A stretch of DNA of 64,000 nt from Nocardia speluncae NBRC 108251 (GCF_001613245.1 NZ_BDBZ01000049.1:1-64000); one strand, 5' to 3'; shown: positions 48,787 to 58,575, counted from the stretch's first letter. Numbers and translations are program-made. Notes: generated from the letters alone by a model not told the origin.

Positions 48787-49824
48787 ATGGCGCCACAGGC
48801 CTACGACCGAGACAAGGCACTGGAGCTCGCGCTCGCGCAGGTCGAGAAGAGCTTCGGCAAAGGCGCGGTGATGCGTCTCGGGGAGGAGGCCCGCCAGCCC
48901 GTCTCGGTTATCCCGACCGGGTCCATCGCACTGGATGTCGCGCTGGGTATCGGGGGACTGCCACGTGGCCGGGTCGTGGAGGTCTACGGTCCGGAAGCCT
49001 CCGGTAAGACCACCGTCGCGCTGCACGCCGTCGCCAACGCACAGGCTCTCGGTGGGGTCGCCGCCTTCATCGATGCCGAGCACGCCCTCGATCCCGATTA
49101 CGCCGCCAAACTCGGCGTCGATACCGATGCTCTGCTGGTATCCCAGCCCGATACCGGTGAACAGGCCCTGGAAATCGCCGATATGCTGGTCCGCTCCGGC
49201 GCCATCGATATCATCGTCATCGACTCGGTCGCCGCGCTGGTGCCGCGCGCCGAAATCGAGGGTGAAATGGGCGACAGCCATGTCGGCCTGCAGGCCCGTC
49301 TGATGAGCCAGGCCCTGCGCAAGATGACCAGCGCCCTGAACAATTCCGGCACCACAGCGATTTTCATCAATCAGCTGCGCGAGAAAATCGGTGTCATGTT
49401 CGGTTCTCCCGAGACCACGACCGGTGGCAAGGCGTTGAAGTTCTACGCGTCGGTTCGCCTGGATGTCCGGCGTATCGAAACGCTGAAGGACGGTAGCGAT
49501 GCGGTGGGCAACCGGACCCGGGTGAAGGTCGTGAAGAACAAGGTGAGCCCGCCGTTCAAGCAAGCCGAATTCGACATCCTGTACGGTCACGGGATTTCGA
49601 AGGAGGGGTCGCTGATCGATATGGGGGTGGAGCACGGGTTCATCCGTAAATCCGGCTCCTGGTACACCTACGAGGGCGATCAGCTCGGGCAGGGTAAAGA
49701 GAACGCTCGCAAGTTCCTGCTGGACAATATCGATATTCGTGACGAGGTCGAGAAGAAGATCAAGGAAAAGCTGGGCATCGGGGCGGATGTGACCGCTCCG
49801 GAGGAGACCCCGGCCGATTTCTGA
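48787..49824 (+). CDS. recA: recombinase RecA
   Basis: RecA pairs homologous DNA and stimulates LexA cleavage. The 345-residue protein starts MAPQAYDRDKALELALAQVE and has Walker A GPEASGKTT (residues 68-76), Walker B region IIVIDSVAALVPRAEIEGEM, and the L2 loop FINQLREKIGVMFGSPETTT. It is uninterrupted, so there is no intein like the one in M. tuberculosis RecA. AAAAGGGGA precedes the ATG. Two damage-inducible promoters lie upstream. RecX starts four bases after the stop. Confidence 0.98.
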   Translation: MAPQAYDRDKALELALAQVEKSFGKGAVMRLGEEARQPVSVIPTGSIALDVALGIGGLPRGRVVEVYGPEASGKTTVALHAVANAQALGGVAAFIDAEHALDPDYAAKLGVDTDALLVSQPDTGEQALEIADMLVRSGAIDIIVIDSVAALVPRAEIEGEMGDSHVGLQARLMSQALRKMTSALNNSGTTAIFINQLREKIGVMFGSPETTTGGKALKFYASVRLDVRRIETLKDGSDAVGNRTRVKVVKNKVSPPFKQAEFDILYGHGISKEGSLIDMGVEHGFIRKSGSWYTYEGDQLGQGKENARKFLLDNIDIRDEVEKKIKEKLGIGADVTAPEETPADF

Positions 49825-49828
49825 TCCG

Positions 49829-50560
49829 ATGAATCAGCGCGCGGTATCGGAGGGCCCGGACCTGACCGATCCGGTGGCGGAGGTCCGTCGCCGATTGGAC
49901 GAGATCCTCGCGGCCGGTGGTGCCCGGCCTGCCGGTACCGGCCTGGGGGATCGGGCGGACGAATCCGATCCGCAGCGGATGCGTCCGCCCGGTCCCGGCG
50001 CAGCCGGACCGCAACAGGGAATCGGCGGTGCCGATGGCATCAGCTTGCCGGGCGGATCGCTGGAACAGGTGAAAGAAGCAAGCCTCCGGCTGCTCGCGGT
50101 CCGCGCACGTAGCCGAACCGAACTCGCGCAGCGGCTGTCTGCCAAGGGTTTCGCCTCCGAGGCGATCGAGCAGTCCCTCGACCGGCTGGCCGAGGTAGGA
50201 CTGATCGACGATGCCGAATTCGCGCGGCAGTGGGTGCGGCAGCGGCACAGTTTCTCGGGAAAGGGCCGGCAAGCGCTGGCCCAGGAATTACGCCGCAAGG
50301 GTGTGGCACCCGAGGAAGCGGCGGCCGCGCTCGACGACATCACCGCCGACGACGAACACGATCGGGCCACCGAGCTGGTGCGCCGCAAACTGCGCACGCT
50401 GCCCGCAGGGCTGGATCGGGAGAAGGCCATCCGGCGGCTGGTCGGGATGCTCGCCCGCCGCGGTTACGGCCATTCCGTGGCGTACACGGTGGTCAAAGCC
50501 GAATGGGACGCGGCCCGAGGGGGTTCCGATCTCGACGAACCCGATGCGCCGCTCGGCTGA
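49829..50560 (+). CDS. recX: RecA regulator RecX with N-terminal extension
   Basis: RecX binds RecA filaments and restrains their activity. The 243-residue protein has three RecX helical repeats from about residue 84: RLLAVRARSRTELAQRLSAKG, EVGLIDDAEFARQWVRQR and AIRRLVGMLARRGYG. The first 80 residues are Gly/Pro/Ala-rich and do not belong to the family core, which is about 160 residues. It is coupled to recA with a 4-base gap. Confidence 0.94.
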   Translation: MNQRAVSEGPDLTDPVAEVRRRLDEILAAGGARPAGTGLGDRADESDPQRMRPPGPGAAGPQQGIGGADGISLPGGSLEQVKEASLRLLAVRARSRTELAQRLSAKGFASEAIEQSLDRLAEVGLIDDAEFARQWVRQRHSFSGKGRQALAQELRRKGVAPEEAAAALDDITADDEHDRATELVRRKLRTLPAGLDREKAIRRLVGMLARRGYGHSVAYTVVKAEWDAARGGSDLDEPDAPLG

Positions 50561-51189
50561 CCGCCGCAGAACCCACCGCAGAGCCGCAGAAGAATCCGGC
50601 GGAGATCCGGGTCGCGGCCGGGCGGGAACTTCCGGGAGCCAGGATTCGGCGGTGCCTGTTCTGGCGATACATCCTGGTCTACGACGCCCCCGCCGGGTAT
50701 GAAGTTGCCTCCGAATCCTGAGGTTCGGTCCGTGCTCCTACGGTGACGCCGAGGTGCTTCGCTCCGATTCGGAATAGCACGGGCAGGTTCGCGCTGCTAC
50801 CTGCTGCGCCGAACAGACTCCCCGTGGCACTGCGCCGCGGCGGCGGCGGTGTGGGCCTCGTTGCCGACAGCGCCGAGAACCCTGTCGGTTACGGCAATAG
50901 TGAACGGCGCAGCGGCATATCCCAGGGACTCGGTGATACAGCCCGGACGTAGAAGTCGACATCAGCACAATGGCCGATCACGGCCGCCGAGGCGCGAATC
51001 GCAGGGGCGGCGAGATCGATATGGCCGAAGGGGTGCCGATGATGTGTGGCTCGCAGTCGCACGACATCGTTCCCGGTTCCCGGTTCAGTAGTCGTGCGCT
51101 GTCTGCGCGGAGCCTCGCGGGGAGGATCCGCATACCGGGCAGGGGGGGAACGCATGTTCGCGCTCACCCGCCGCCCGGTATCGACACGG
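50561..51189. other. 630-base region without recognised gene
   Basis: This stretch lies between the recX stop and the stop of gluD. Several frames stay open for 60-110 codons on both strands, but none has a ribosome-binding site, domain or family match that I recognise. Composition is somewhat less uniform than in neighbouring genes, so it may hold decayed coding sequence. No strong terminator hairpin was found. Confidence 0.4.
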
Positions 51190-52083
51190 TTATTTGGTGA
51201 TATCCACTCCGGGAGCGGCATCGGTGATGACGGTGTCGGCGGCGACCACTGCGCCGCCCCGCTTGCGGCGGCCGGAACGTAGTCGTTTCTCCAGCCGGGT
51301 GGCGATGGTGGAGAGCAGGACGTTCAGCAGGATCATGATGATCGCGACAACGATCAGCGCGGGGATGGTGTTCGATTCCGCGGCGCCGAGTTGCTGTGCG
51401 CTGCGGACGACTTCCTCGTAGGTGATCACATAACCCAGCGCGGAATCCTTCAATGCCACCACCATCTGCGATACCAGTGCCGGCAGCATGGCGGTGATCG
51501 CCTGCGGTAGCAGGATCAGGCGCATCAGCTGGCCCTTGCGCAACCCCAGCGCGACACCGGCCTCGGTCTGCCCTTTGGGGAGGGACAGAATTCCCGCGCG
51601 CACGATCTCGGCGATCACCGACCCGTTGTAGATGGTCAGCGCGGTCACCACGGCGCCCAGCGCCAGGTACTCGGAATCGAAGAGGTCGTACTCGGAGTAC
51701 AGGGCGAAAAGGAAGATCATCAGGATCAGCACCGGGATGGCGCGGGCGATCTCGACGACGGTGCCCGCAGTCCAGCGCAGCCACCGATGATCGGAGAGAC
51801 GGGCGATCCCGAAGATCATGCCGAGTACCAGGGCGAACACGATCGACAGCGCCGCGGCGACCACGGTGCCCTTCAGGCCCGGCAGGATGTAGGTGGTCCA
51901 TACCGCGCCGTCGAGGAACGGCTCCCATTTGTCGGCCGTGAACTGGCCTTGATCCGCGAAACCGCGGTAGACGTACCAGCCTGCGACGAGCACCGCCGCC
52001 AGTACGACGAGCGAGTAGAGGATATTGCGGACTCGGGCGACGGGGCCCGGGGCGTCGTAGAGAACAGATGCCTTGGCACTCAT
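51190..52083 (-). CDS. gluD: glutamate-type ABC transporter permease (GluD-like)
   Basis: A 297-residue permease of the His/Glu/Gln/Arg family with about five transmembrane segments (residues 25-260). The EAA loop motif is EAGVALGLRKGQLMRLILLP. The start at 52083 overlaps the gluC stop (ATGA). Together with the other three genes it forms a gluABCD-type high-affinity amino-acid importer, a set found next to recX and miaB in corynebacteria and rhodococci. It is the last gene of the operon. Confidence 0.9.
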   Translation of the reverse strand: MSAKASVLYDAPGPVARVRNILYSLVVLAAVLVAGWYVYRGFADQGQFTADKWEPFLDGAVWTTYILPGLKGTVVAAALSIVFALVLGMIFGIARLSDHRWLRWTAGTVVEIARAIPVLILMIFLFALYSEYDLFDSEYLALGAVVTALTIYNGSVIAEIVRAGILSLPKGQTEAGVALGLRKGQLMRLILLPQAITAMLPALVSQMVVALKDSALGYVITYEEVVRSAQQLGAAESNTIPALIVVAIIMILLNVLLSTIATRLEKRLRSGRRKRGGAVVAADTVITDAAPGVDITK

Positions 52084-52760
52084 CGGGCCACCTCGAATCG
52101 TTTGGCCAGATGCCCGAACAGCAGGCCGGCCGGCAGCGTCAGGATCACGAAACCGAGGGTGAAAATGAGACCGATGGTGATCAGCGCAGCCTCGGTTTCG
52201 ATCATGTTCTTCATCAGGAACGAGGCCTCGGCCACGCTGATCGCCGAGGCGACAGTCGTGTTCTTGGTGAGGGCGATGAACACGCTGCCCAGCGGTGCGA
52301 TCACCGCCCGGAAAGCCTGCGGCAGCACGATGATCCGCAGGTTCTGCACAAAGCCGAGACCCAGCGAGCGCCCGGCCTCCGACTGGCCCAGCGGCACCGT
52401 ATTGATCCCGGCGCGCAGCGATTCGCAGACGAAAGCGGCCGTGTACACACTCAAGCCGATGACGGCCCAACGGAAGTTGTTGTCGGCCAGCGAGGTCGGA
52501 CCTTCGGAGGCCAGATTCATCCCGAGCGTGGAATACAGGCCCAGCGAACAGAACACCAGGATGAGGGTGAGCGGGGTATTGCGGAAAATGGTCACATACG
52601 TGGTGCCGACCCAGCGGGCCACTGGGACCGGGGAGACCCGCATACCGGCTATGAGGGTGCCCAGTACCAGCGAACCGACCGCGGACAGGACGGTCAGTTT
52701 TATGGTCATCCAGAATGCTTCGAGCAGCTGGGTGTCGTATTCCGAGATCAAATCGAACAC
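52080..52760 (-). CDS. gluC: glutamate-type ABC transporter permease (GluC-like)
   Basis: A 226-residue permease, shorter than gluD, with five transmembrane segments and the EAA loop EAGRSLGLGFVQNLRIIVLP. The pair of unequal permeases is characteristic of GluABCD systems. The GTG start at 52760 lacks a strong ribosome-binding site. A 10-bp hairpin separates it from gluB. Confidence 0.9.
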   Translation of the reverse strand: MFDLISEYDTQLLEAFWMTIKLTVLSAVGSLVLGTLIAGMRVSPVPVARWVGTTYVTIFRNTPLTLILVFCSLGLYSTLGMNLASEGPTSLADNNFRWAVIGLSVYTAAFVCESLRAGINTVPLGQSEAGRSLGLGFVQNLRIIVLPQAFRAVIAPLGSVFIALTKNTTVASAISVAEASFLMKNMIETEAALITIGLIFTLGFVILTLPAGLLFGHLAKRFEVAR

Positions 52761-52800
52761 GGTGGTTGCGCGCCTCCGATCGGCGGGAAGGGCCGGGATC

Positions 52801-52832
52801 GGCGGGCCGCGCCGTTACCGGTGCGGCCCGCC
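52801..52832 (-). terminator. intercistronic hairpin between gluB and gluC
   Basis: GGCGGGCCGC and GCGGCCCGCC form a perfect 10-bp stem with a 12-base loop just after the gluB stop. Such hairpins often raise the amount of binding-protein mRNA by blocking 3' decay or partially ending transcription. Confidence 0.55.
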
Positions 52833-52843
52833 GATGTGGTGAA

Positions 52844-53683
52844 TCAGTACCGGTCCACCTGCGGTGCCTCCGGGGTTTCGTAGCTGGCGGCCTTGCCGAC
52901 CGATTCCTGGAACGCGGCGTCCCAGGCGCCCGAGCTGATCATTTCCTCGATCGCGTCGTTGATCTTGTCGCGGGATTCCTGATCGCCCTTCTGCACACCG
53001 ATCCCGTAGTTCTCGGTGGTGAACTTCTCGCCCACGACCTTGTACTTGCCGGGCGCCTGCGAGGCGTAGCCGGCCAGGATGATGTCGTCGGTGGTCATTG
53101 CCGCCACCGCGCCACTGTTCAGGCCCTCCAGACACAGCGAGTAAGTGTCATAGGTCTGCAGCTGGGTGTCGGGGAACTTCTTCTGGATGTTCTGTGCCGG
53201 GGTGGAACCGGTCACCGAGCACACTGTCTTTCCGGCGATGGTCTCCGGGCCGGTGATCTCGTTGTTGTCGGCGCGCACCAGCAGGCTCTGCCCGGCCACG
53301 TAGTACGGGCCGGCGAAATCTACCTTCTCCTTACGGGCGTCGGTGATCGAATACGAGGCGACCACGAAATCGACCTGACCGTTCTCGATCAGCGTCTCGC
53401 GCTGCGCGGACGGCGCTTCCTTGAAGGTGATTGCGTCCGGCTGGACACCGAGTTTGGAGGCCACGTATTTGGCCACTTCGACATCGAAGCCGCTGTAGGT
53501 GCCGTCGGTGTTGCGCAACCCCAGACCGGGCTGGTCGTATTTGATGCCGATGGTGAGCTTGCCCTCCTGGGCGTTCTCCAGGGCGGTCTTATCGCTGCCG
53601 CCACCGCAGGCAGCGGTGGTGGCGGCAGTTACGGCCACGGCGACCGCTCCGACCGCGAGGCGGAATGCTCGGTTGATCCTCAT
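52844..53683 (-). CDS. gluB: glutamate-type solute-binding lipoprotein (GluB-like)
   Basis: A 279-residue family 3 extracellular solute-binding protein. The signal peptide ends at a lipobox TTAAC, with Cys26 as the lipidated residue. The family signature GFDVEVAKYVASKLG is at about residues 65-79, and two Cys (near residues 155 and 184) could form a disulphide. It captures acidic or polar amino acids, most probably glutamate, and hands them to the GluC-GluD channel. Its start follows gluA after 93 bases. Confidence 0.92.
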   Translation of the reverse strand: MRINRAFRLAVGAVAVAVTAATTAACGGGSDKTALENAQEGKLTIGIKYDQPGLGLRNTDGTYSGFDVEVAKYVASKLGVQPDAITFKEAPSAQRETLIENGQVDFVVASYSITDARKEKVDFAGPYYVAGQSLLVRADNNEITGPETIAGKTVCSVTGSTPAQNIQKKFPDTQLQTYDTYSLCLEGLNSGAVAAMTTDDIILAGYASQAPGKYKVVGEKFTTENYGIGVQKGDQESRDKINDAIEEMISSGAWDAAFQESVGKAASYETPEAPQVDRY

Positions 53684-53776
53684 CGGGTTTTCCTTCCCTC
53701 ATCTTCTCGATGGTGCTGTGCTGCCGCGCCGATCGCACCGGCTGTCACGCTGGACGCGGAGCCGGGCCGGCTGCTG

Positions 53777-54565
53777 TCAGTGGCTGAGTATCTTGCCCAG
53801 GAAGTCCTTGGCGCGATCGGACTCGGGCGCACTGAAGAAGGTCTCCGGGTCGGTGTCCTCCACGACCTGGCCGTCGGCCATGAACAGCACACGGTCGCCG
53901 GCGCGGCGGGCGAATCCCATCTCGTGGGTGACGACCAGCATGGTCATCCCCTCTTTCGCAAGCGAAACCATCACATCGAGTACTTCGTTGACCATTTCGG
54001 GGTCGAGGGCCGAGGTAGGTTCGTCGAACAGCATCACCTTCGGGCTCATCGCCAAGGCACGGGCGATCGCGACCCGTTGCTGCTGGCCCCCGGACAGCTG
54101 TGCCGGATACTTGTCCGCCTGGTCGGCGATACCGACGCGTTTCAGCAGTTCCATCGCCCGCGCGCGAGCCTCGTCCTTCTTGGTCTTACGCACCTTCATC
54201 GGCGCGAGCATGACGTTCTCGACGATCGTCTTGTGCGCGAACAAGTTGAAGGACTGGAAGACCATGCCGACATCCGCGCGCAGCGCGGCCAGGCCCCGGC
54301 CTTCCGCGGGCAGCGGCACACCGTCGACCCGGATCTCACCGGTGTCGATCGGTTCCAGCCGGTTGATTGTGCGGCACAGCGTCGATTTTCCGGAACCCGA
54401 GGGGCCGAGCACGATCACCACTTGCCCACGGGGCACCTCGAGGTTGATATCGCGCAGAACATGCAGGGCGCCGAAATGCTTGTCGACAGCGCGTAGAGAG
54501 ATCATCGGCGGCGTGGCGGTATCGCCCGCCGCACCTGGCGCGTCGGCGTCGGTGGCGTCGGTCAT
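53777..54565 (-). CDS. gluA: amino-acid ABC transporter ATP-binding protein (GluA-like)
   Basis: First gene of the importer operon. The 262-residue ATPase has Walker A GPSGSGKST, signature LSGGQQQR, Walker B VMLFDEP and the switch His in VTHEMG. The core starts at MISLRAVDKHFG, about 20 residues after the ATG at 54565; the shorter start remains possible because neither has a good ribosome-binding site. It is divergent from miaB, with a 320-base region between. Confidence 0.93.
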   Translation of the reverse strand: MTDATDADAPGAAGDTATPPMISLRAVDKHFGALHVLRDINLEVPRGQVVIVLGPSGSGKSTLCRTINRLEPIDTGEIRVDGVPLPAEGRGLAALRADVGMVFQSFNLFAHKTIVENVMLAPMKVRKTKKDEARARAMELLKRVGIADQADKYPAQLSGGQQQRVAIARALAMSPKVMLFDEPTSALDPEMVNEVLDVMVSLAKEGMTMLVVTHEMGFARRAGDRVLFMADGQVVEDTDPETFFSAPESDRAKDFLGKILSH

Positions 54566-54886
54566 GCAGATGACCTTAAGCCGAATTTCCGGATTTGCGC
54601 GCCTTTCGGCGACACACCCGGACGCCACACCGGTCTGACATTCGGTCTTAACCCGGCGGCAATCCGCCGTAATCCATTCGCTCGTCGGCGATTTGCCGCC
54701 CGGGAAGCCGGCCGGCCGCAGTGCCCGATCAGTATGCCCGATCAGAGCGCGCGGTATGGACCCAGGGGGATCGCCCGCGGTACCGGGCTCGGGACGACTG
54801 CCGGGCACCCGGCCGTTCGGCGCCCGGATACCTCGACCCTGCGACGCCGGAGGCGATGCCGAAACCACACCCCGTACCCTGGACGG
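54566..54886. other. divergent region between gluA and miaB
   Basis: No gene is supported here. TGCCCGATCAG is repeated at 54722-54732 and 54735-54745 as a 13-base tandem. The miaB -10 box TACCCT lies at 54875-54880, six bases before its GTG, consistent with a leaderless transcript. Clear boxes for the gluA promoter were not found. Confidence 0.45.
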
Positions 54887-56440
54887 GTGGATTCGATCGG
54901 ACAGATAACGCTTCCTACCAGGGTCGAGCCGGCCGGGACGCGTAGTTACGAAGTCCGCACCTTCGGTTGCCAGATGAACGTGCACGATTCCGAACGCTTG
55001 TCCGGCCTGCTCGAGGATGCGGGATACGCCAGAGCTGCGCCCGGTGCGCCGGCCGATCTCGTCGTGTTCAATACCTGCGCGGTGCGGGAGAACGCCGATA
55101 ACAAGCTGTACGGCACGCTCGGTCATCTCGCGCCGGTCAAGGCGTCGCGGCCGGGTATGCAGATCGCCGTCGGCGGCTGTCTGGCCCAGAAGGATCGCGA
55201 CACGGTGCTGCGCAAGGCGCCCTGGGTCGATGTGGTGTTCGGCACGCACAATCTCGGTTCGTTGCCTGTGCTGCTCGAGCGTGCCCGGCACAACGATGCC
55301 GCCGAGGTGGAGATCCTGGAATCGCTGGAGGCCTTTCCATCGACGCTGCCGGCGCGGCGGGAATCGGCGTACGCGGGGTGGGTCTCGATATCTGTCGGTT
55401 GTAACAACACCTGCACGTTCTGCATCGTGCCGTCGCTGCGCGGCAAGGAGGTCGACCGGCGCCCGGGCGATGTGCTGGCCGAAGTGCAGGCACTGGTGGA
55501 CCAGGGCGTTCTCGAAGTGACGTTGCTGGGGCAGAACGTCAATTCCTACGGAGCGTCCTTCGCCGACCCGGATCAGCCTCGCGACCGTGGCGCGTTCGCG
55601 AAACTGCTGCGGGCGTGCGGGGGTATCGACGGGCTGGAGCGAGTGCGTTTCACCTCGCCGCATCCGGCCGAGTTCACCGACGATGTGATCGAGGCCATGG
55701 CTGCGACGCCGAACGTGTGCCCGCAACTGCATATGCCGCTGCAATCGGGTTCGGACCGGGTGCTGAAGTCGATGCGGCGCTCGTACCGGCAGGCCCGCTT
55801 CCTCGGCATCATCGACAAGGTGCGTGCGGCGATGCCGAATGCCGCGATCACCACCGACATCATCGTCGGCTTCCCCGGCGAGACCGAGGACGATTTCCGG
55901 CAAACTCTCGAGGTGGTGCAGAAGGCTCGGTTCACCAGCGCTTTCACCTTCCAGTATTCGCCCCGCCCGGGAACTCCGGCGGCGGAGATGGCCGATCAGG
56001 TCCCCAAACATGTGGTGCAGGAGCGCTACGAGCGGCTCATCGCGCTGCAGGACCAGGTCTGTCTGGAAGCCAATCACGAGCTGGTCGGGACCGAGGTGGA
56101 GTTGCTGGTCGCCGACGGTGCCGGGAAGAAGAATGCCGCCACCGCCCGGATGAGCGGTCGTGCTCGCGACGGCCGGCTGGTGCATTTCCGGCCCGAGAAT
56201 GCGGCCGAGCCGATCCGGCCGGGCGATGTGGTCACTGTGGCGGTGACAGGCGCGGCACCGCATTTTCTCGTCGCCGACAACGGGGTCATCACGCATCGGC
56301 GGACCCGTGCCGGTGATGCCCACGAGGCCGGAACCACACCCAAGACCGCACCCATCGGGGTGGGTCTCGGGCTGCCGCGGCTGGGTGCGCCCGAGGCGGA
56401 GCCGGTCGGCTCGGGATGCTCCACCGGGTGCGGGGTATGA
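54887..56440 (+). CDS. miaB: tRNA-2-methylthio-N6-adenosine synthase MiaB
   Basis: MiaB adds the methylthio group to i6A37 of tRNAs, using two Fe-S clusters. The 517-residue protein has the N-terminal cluster Cys residues in RTFGCQMN, FNTCAVREN and VGGCLAQK. The radical-SAM motif CNNTCTFC has Cys172, Cys176 and Cys179. A C-terminal TRAM domain (about residues 395-460) is followed by a 50-residue tail. The GTG at 54887 is chosen from the -10 spacing and the family N terminus. MiaA, which supplies the isopentenyl substrate, is encoded 3.3 kb downstream. Confidence 0.96.
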   Translation: MDSIGQITLPTRVEPAGTRSYEVRTFGCQMNVHDSERLSGLLEDAGYARAAPGAPADLVVFNTCAVRENADNKLYGTLGHLAPVKASRPGMQIAVGGCLAQKDRDTVLRKAPWVDVVFGTHNLGSLPVLLERARHNDAAEVEILESLEAFPSTLPARRESAYAGWVSISVGCNNTCTFCIVPSLRGKEVDRRPGDVLAEVQALVDQGVLEVTLLGQNVNSYGASFADPDQPRDRGAFAKLLRACGGIDGLERVRFTSPHPAEFTDDVIEAMAATPNVCPQLHMPLQSGSDRVLKSMRRSYRQARFLGIIDKVRAAMPNAAITTDIIVGFPGETEDDFRQTLEVVQKARFTSAFTFQYSPRPGTPAAEMADQVPKHVVQERYERLIALQDQVCLEANHELVGTEVELLVADGAGKKNAATARMSGRARDGRLVHFRPENAAEPIRPGDVVTVAVTGAAPHFLVADNGVITHRRTRAGDAHEAGTTPKTAPIGVGLGLPRLGAPEAEPVGSGCSTGCGV

Positions 56441-57144
56441 CTCTGCCGGGTGACGAGGACCGGGAACGGGCGGACGAGTCCGGCGCTGCCGGCCCGGTGC
56501 AGCCGCCGGCCGGAGACCCGGTGGCGCGAGACGACGAATCAGCCGACGGAAACGAGGATTCAGTGAACCCGGCCGAGACGACCGAGAAGTTCGAGGAGTA
56601 CCGCGACGACCTGGACGCGGTAGAACGCCGCATCGCCGGGGAGATCGACCCCGGGGTACGCGCCATGGTGGTGGCGGGTGCGGTGTTCGTCCTGCTGGTA
56701 TCGCTGGTGCTGCCGCACGCCGGCGCGGCGCGCGGTTTCGATGTGCTGCTCGGTTCGGAAGTGGCGAGTATCGAGCACATCGGGTTGCCGTCACGGATTT
56801 TCGTCTGGTTCGTGCTGGTGTTCGGTATCGGGTTCTCGCTGCTGGCGTTGATGACCCGGCGCTGGGCACTCGCGTGGCTGGCGGTGGCCGGATCAGCGAT
56901 CGCCAGCGCGTTCGGTGTCTTCTCGATCTGGCATCGGCAGACGCCGGGGATCAACAACTACGTGGGTGCGGGCCCAGGGTTCGGTCTGATCCTGGGCGCG
57001 CTCGCCATCATGGTGCTGACCTTCCACTGGGTGAAGGTCGTGTGGAGCCGTACCGCGCTGCAGCTCGCCGCGGAAGAGCAGCGGCGCATCGCTGCGGCCC
57101 GCGATGAGGAACGAGAGCGGCGCCGGCGGCTCGGCGAGGACTGA
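56437..57144 (+). CDS. membrane protein after miaB (Rv2732c-like)
   Basis: A 235-residue protein with an acidic, disordered N terminus (about 55 residues), four transmembrane segments (residues 75-200) and a basic, charged C-terminal helix rich in Arg and Glu. It overlaps miaB by four bases (ATGA). The same gene order occurs in mycobacteria (Rv2732c). Function unknown. Confidence 0.82.
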   Translation: MTLPGDEDRERADESGAAGPVQPPAGDPVARDDESADGNEDSVNPAETTEKFEEYRDDLDAVERRIAGEIDPGVRAMVVAGAVFVLLVSLVLPHAGAARGFDVLLGSEVASIEHIGLPSRIFVWFVLVFGIGFSLLALMTRRWALAWLAVAGSAIASAFGVFSIWHRQTPGINNYVGAGPGFGLILGALAIMVLTFHWVKVVWSRTALQLAAEEQRRIAAARDEERERRRRLGED

Positions 57145-57186
57145 GCCCCGGCGTGGGGTGCTGCCCGGGCCGATCGCCGGTGCTGC

Positions 57187-58575
57187 TCAGAGGTTGCTGA
57201 CCGCGCCCTCCGCGGCCTCGGCCCATTCCCGCCACTGGCGGGCCTGTTCGAGTGCCTTCTCCGCATCGCGGGTCTTACCCGCGGCGTCGGCCTTCGCCGC
57301 CTGTTCTTCGAACTGCGCCACCCGTTCGCGGAATTGCGCCGCCCGGGCCAGCGCCTCCGGATCGGTCCGGCGCCACTGCGCGTCGGCCGCCTGGCGTACC
57401 CGCTTCTCCAGTGCCCGGAGCCGGCCTTCCAGGTCGTGCATCCGCTCGCGGGGCACCCTGCCGATTGCATCCCAGCGTTCCTGCAGGTCACGCAGTGACG
57501 CCCGGGCGCCTTCGAGGTCGGCGCCGGGGTCTATCAGCGGTTCGTAGCTGCTGAGCAGTTCTTCTTTCGCGGTCGCGTTATCGGCGAATTCGGCGTCGCG
57601 TTCGGAGGCCGCGTCGTTGCGGGCGGCGAAGAACACGTCCTGGGCGCTCTTGAAACGCCGCCACAGCGCTTCGTCGGCCTCCCGCGGAGCCCGGCCGGCG
57701 TTCTTCCATTCGACGAGAAGCTCCCGGAACACCGCGGCCGTCGCCGGCCAATCGGTGGAACCGGACAGTTCCTCCGCGCGTACGCACAGTTCTTCCTTGC
57801 GGGTCTTTGCGGCGGCGCGTTCCCGGTCGAGTTCGGCGAAATGCGCGCCGCGGCGGCGGTTGAACGCCTCGCGTGCTTTCGAATACCGCCGCCACAACGC
57901 ATCGTCGACCTTTCGGTCGACGCCGCGGATGGTTTTCCATTCGTCGAGGATTTCGCGCAGCCGGTCGCCGGCGGCCTTCCACTGGGTGGATTCCGCGGCG
58001 ATCTGCTCGGCCTCGGCGGCGAGCGCCTCTTTGCGTTCGGTGTGCTCGTGCCGGGCGCGCTCTTTCTCCTCCTTGGCGTGCGCTGCCGCTTCCTCGGAGT
58101 GTTCGGCGATGGCGCGCAGGCGGGCCGCCAGCCCTTCGATATCGCCGATGACGGCGGCCGTGGGCAGGGTTTCGGCCAGTGCCAGGGCGGCGGCCTTGGT
58201 CTTGCGGGCGTCGGTGCCGGCGGCGAGGCGGGCTTCGAGTAGGGCGACCTCGGTGGCGAGATCGTCGAACCGGCGGCCGAAATGCGCGAGCCCGTCGGCG
58301 GCGTTACCGGCCTGCCAGGAGCCGACGATCCGTTCTCCGTCGGAGGTCTTCACCCATGCGGTGCCGTCCTCGTCCACCCGGCCCCACCTACTCGGATCCG
58401 TGGTGGCGGGCACCACGACCGGATGCGGGTGTTCGGTGGCCGGACCCGCCGGTTTCATCGCGGCGGGCGACGGGTGCGGCTCGCCGGGTTTGGGACGGTT
58501 ACCGGGTTTGGGAGCGGGCGACGGGCGGCCGGCTGTGCCGGGGCCGGGTTTGGCGGTTCCGTTGCTGTGGGTCAT
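57187..58575 (-). CDS. DUF349 repeat protein
   Basis: A 462-residue protein built from about four DUF349 helical repeats, visible as ATQWKAAGDRLREILDEWK-like units such as LVEWKNAGRAPREADEALW and LQERWDAIGRVPRERMHDL. It is highly charged with long coiled-coil stretches and no membrane segment. The N-terminal 60 residues are Pro/Gly-rich. It corresponds in place to Rv2731 and is convergent with the miaB operon. DUF349 proteins are linked to nucleic-acid or stress functions, but no activity is established. Confidence 0.88.
   Translation of the reverse strand: MTHSNGTAKPGPGTAGRPSPAPKPGNRPKPGEPHPSPAAMKPAGPATEHPHPVVVPATTDPSRWGRVDEDGTAWVKTSDGERIVGSWQAGNAADGLAHFGRRFDDLATEVALLEARLAAGTDARKTKAAALALAETLPTAAVIGDIEGLAARLRAIAEHSEEAAAHAKEEKERARHEHTERKEALAAEAEQIAAESTQWKAAGDRLREILDEWKTIRGVDRKVDDALWRRYSKAREAFNRRRGAHFAELDRERAAAKTRKEELCVRAEELSGSTDWPATAAVFRELLVEWKNAGRAPREADEALWRRFKSAQDVFFAARNDAASERDAEFADNATAKEELLSSYEPLIDPGADLEGARASLRDLQERWDAIGRVPRERMHDLEGRLRALEKRVRQAADAQWRRTDPEALARAAQFRERVAQFEEQAAKADAAGKTRDAEKALEQARQWREWAEAAEGAVSNL

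Noticed and set aside
48787..49824. Possible RecA intein, as in M. tuberculosis
   Set aside because: The RecA frame is a standard 345 residues with no insertion at the P-loop or elsewhere.
50738..51221. Minus-strand frames between recX and gluD
   Set aside because: They change frame repeatedly, have no ribosome-binding site and match no family that I know.
53777..56869. A 1030-codon minus-strand frame including gluA
   Set aside because: Only the final 262 residues are an ABC ATPase. The rest is antisense to miaB.
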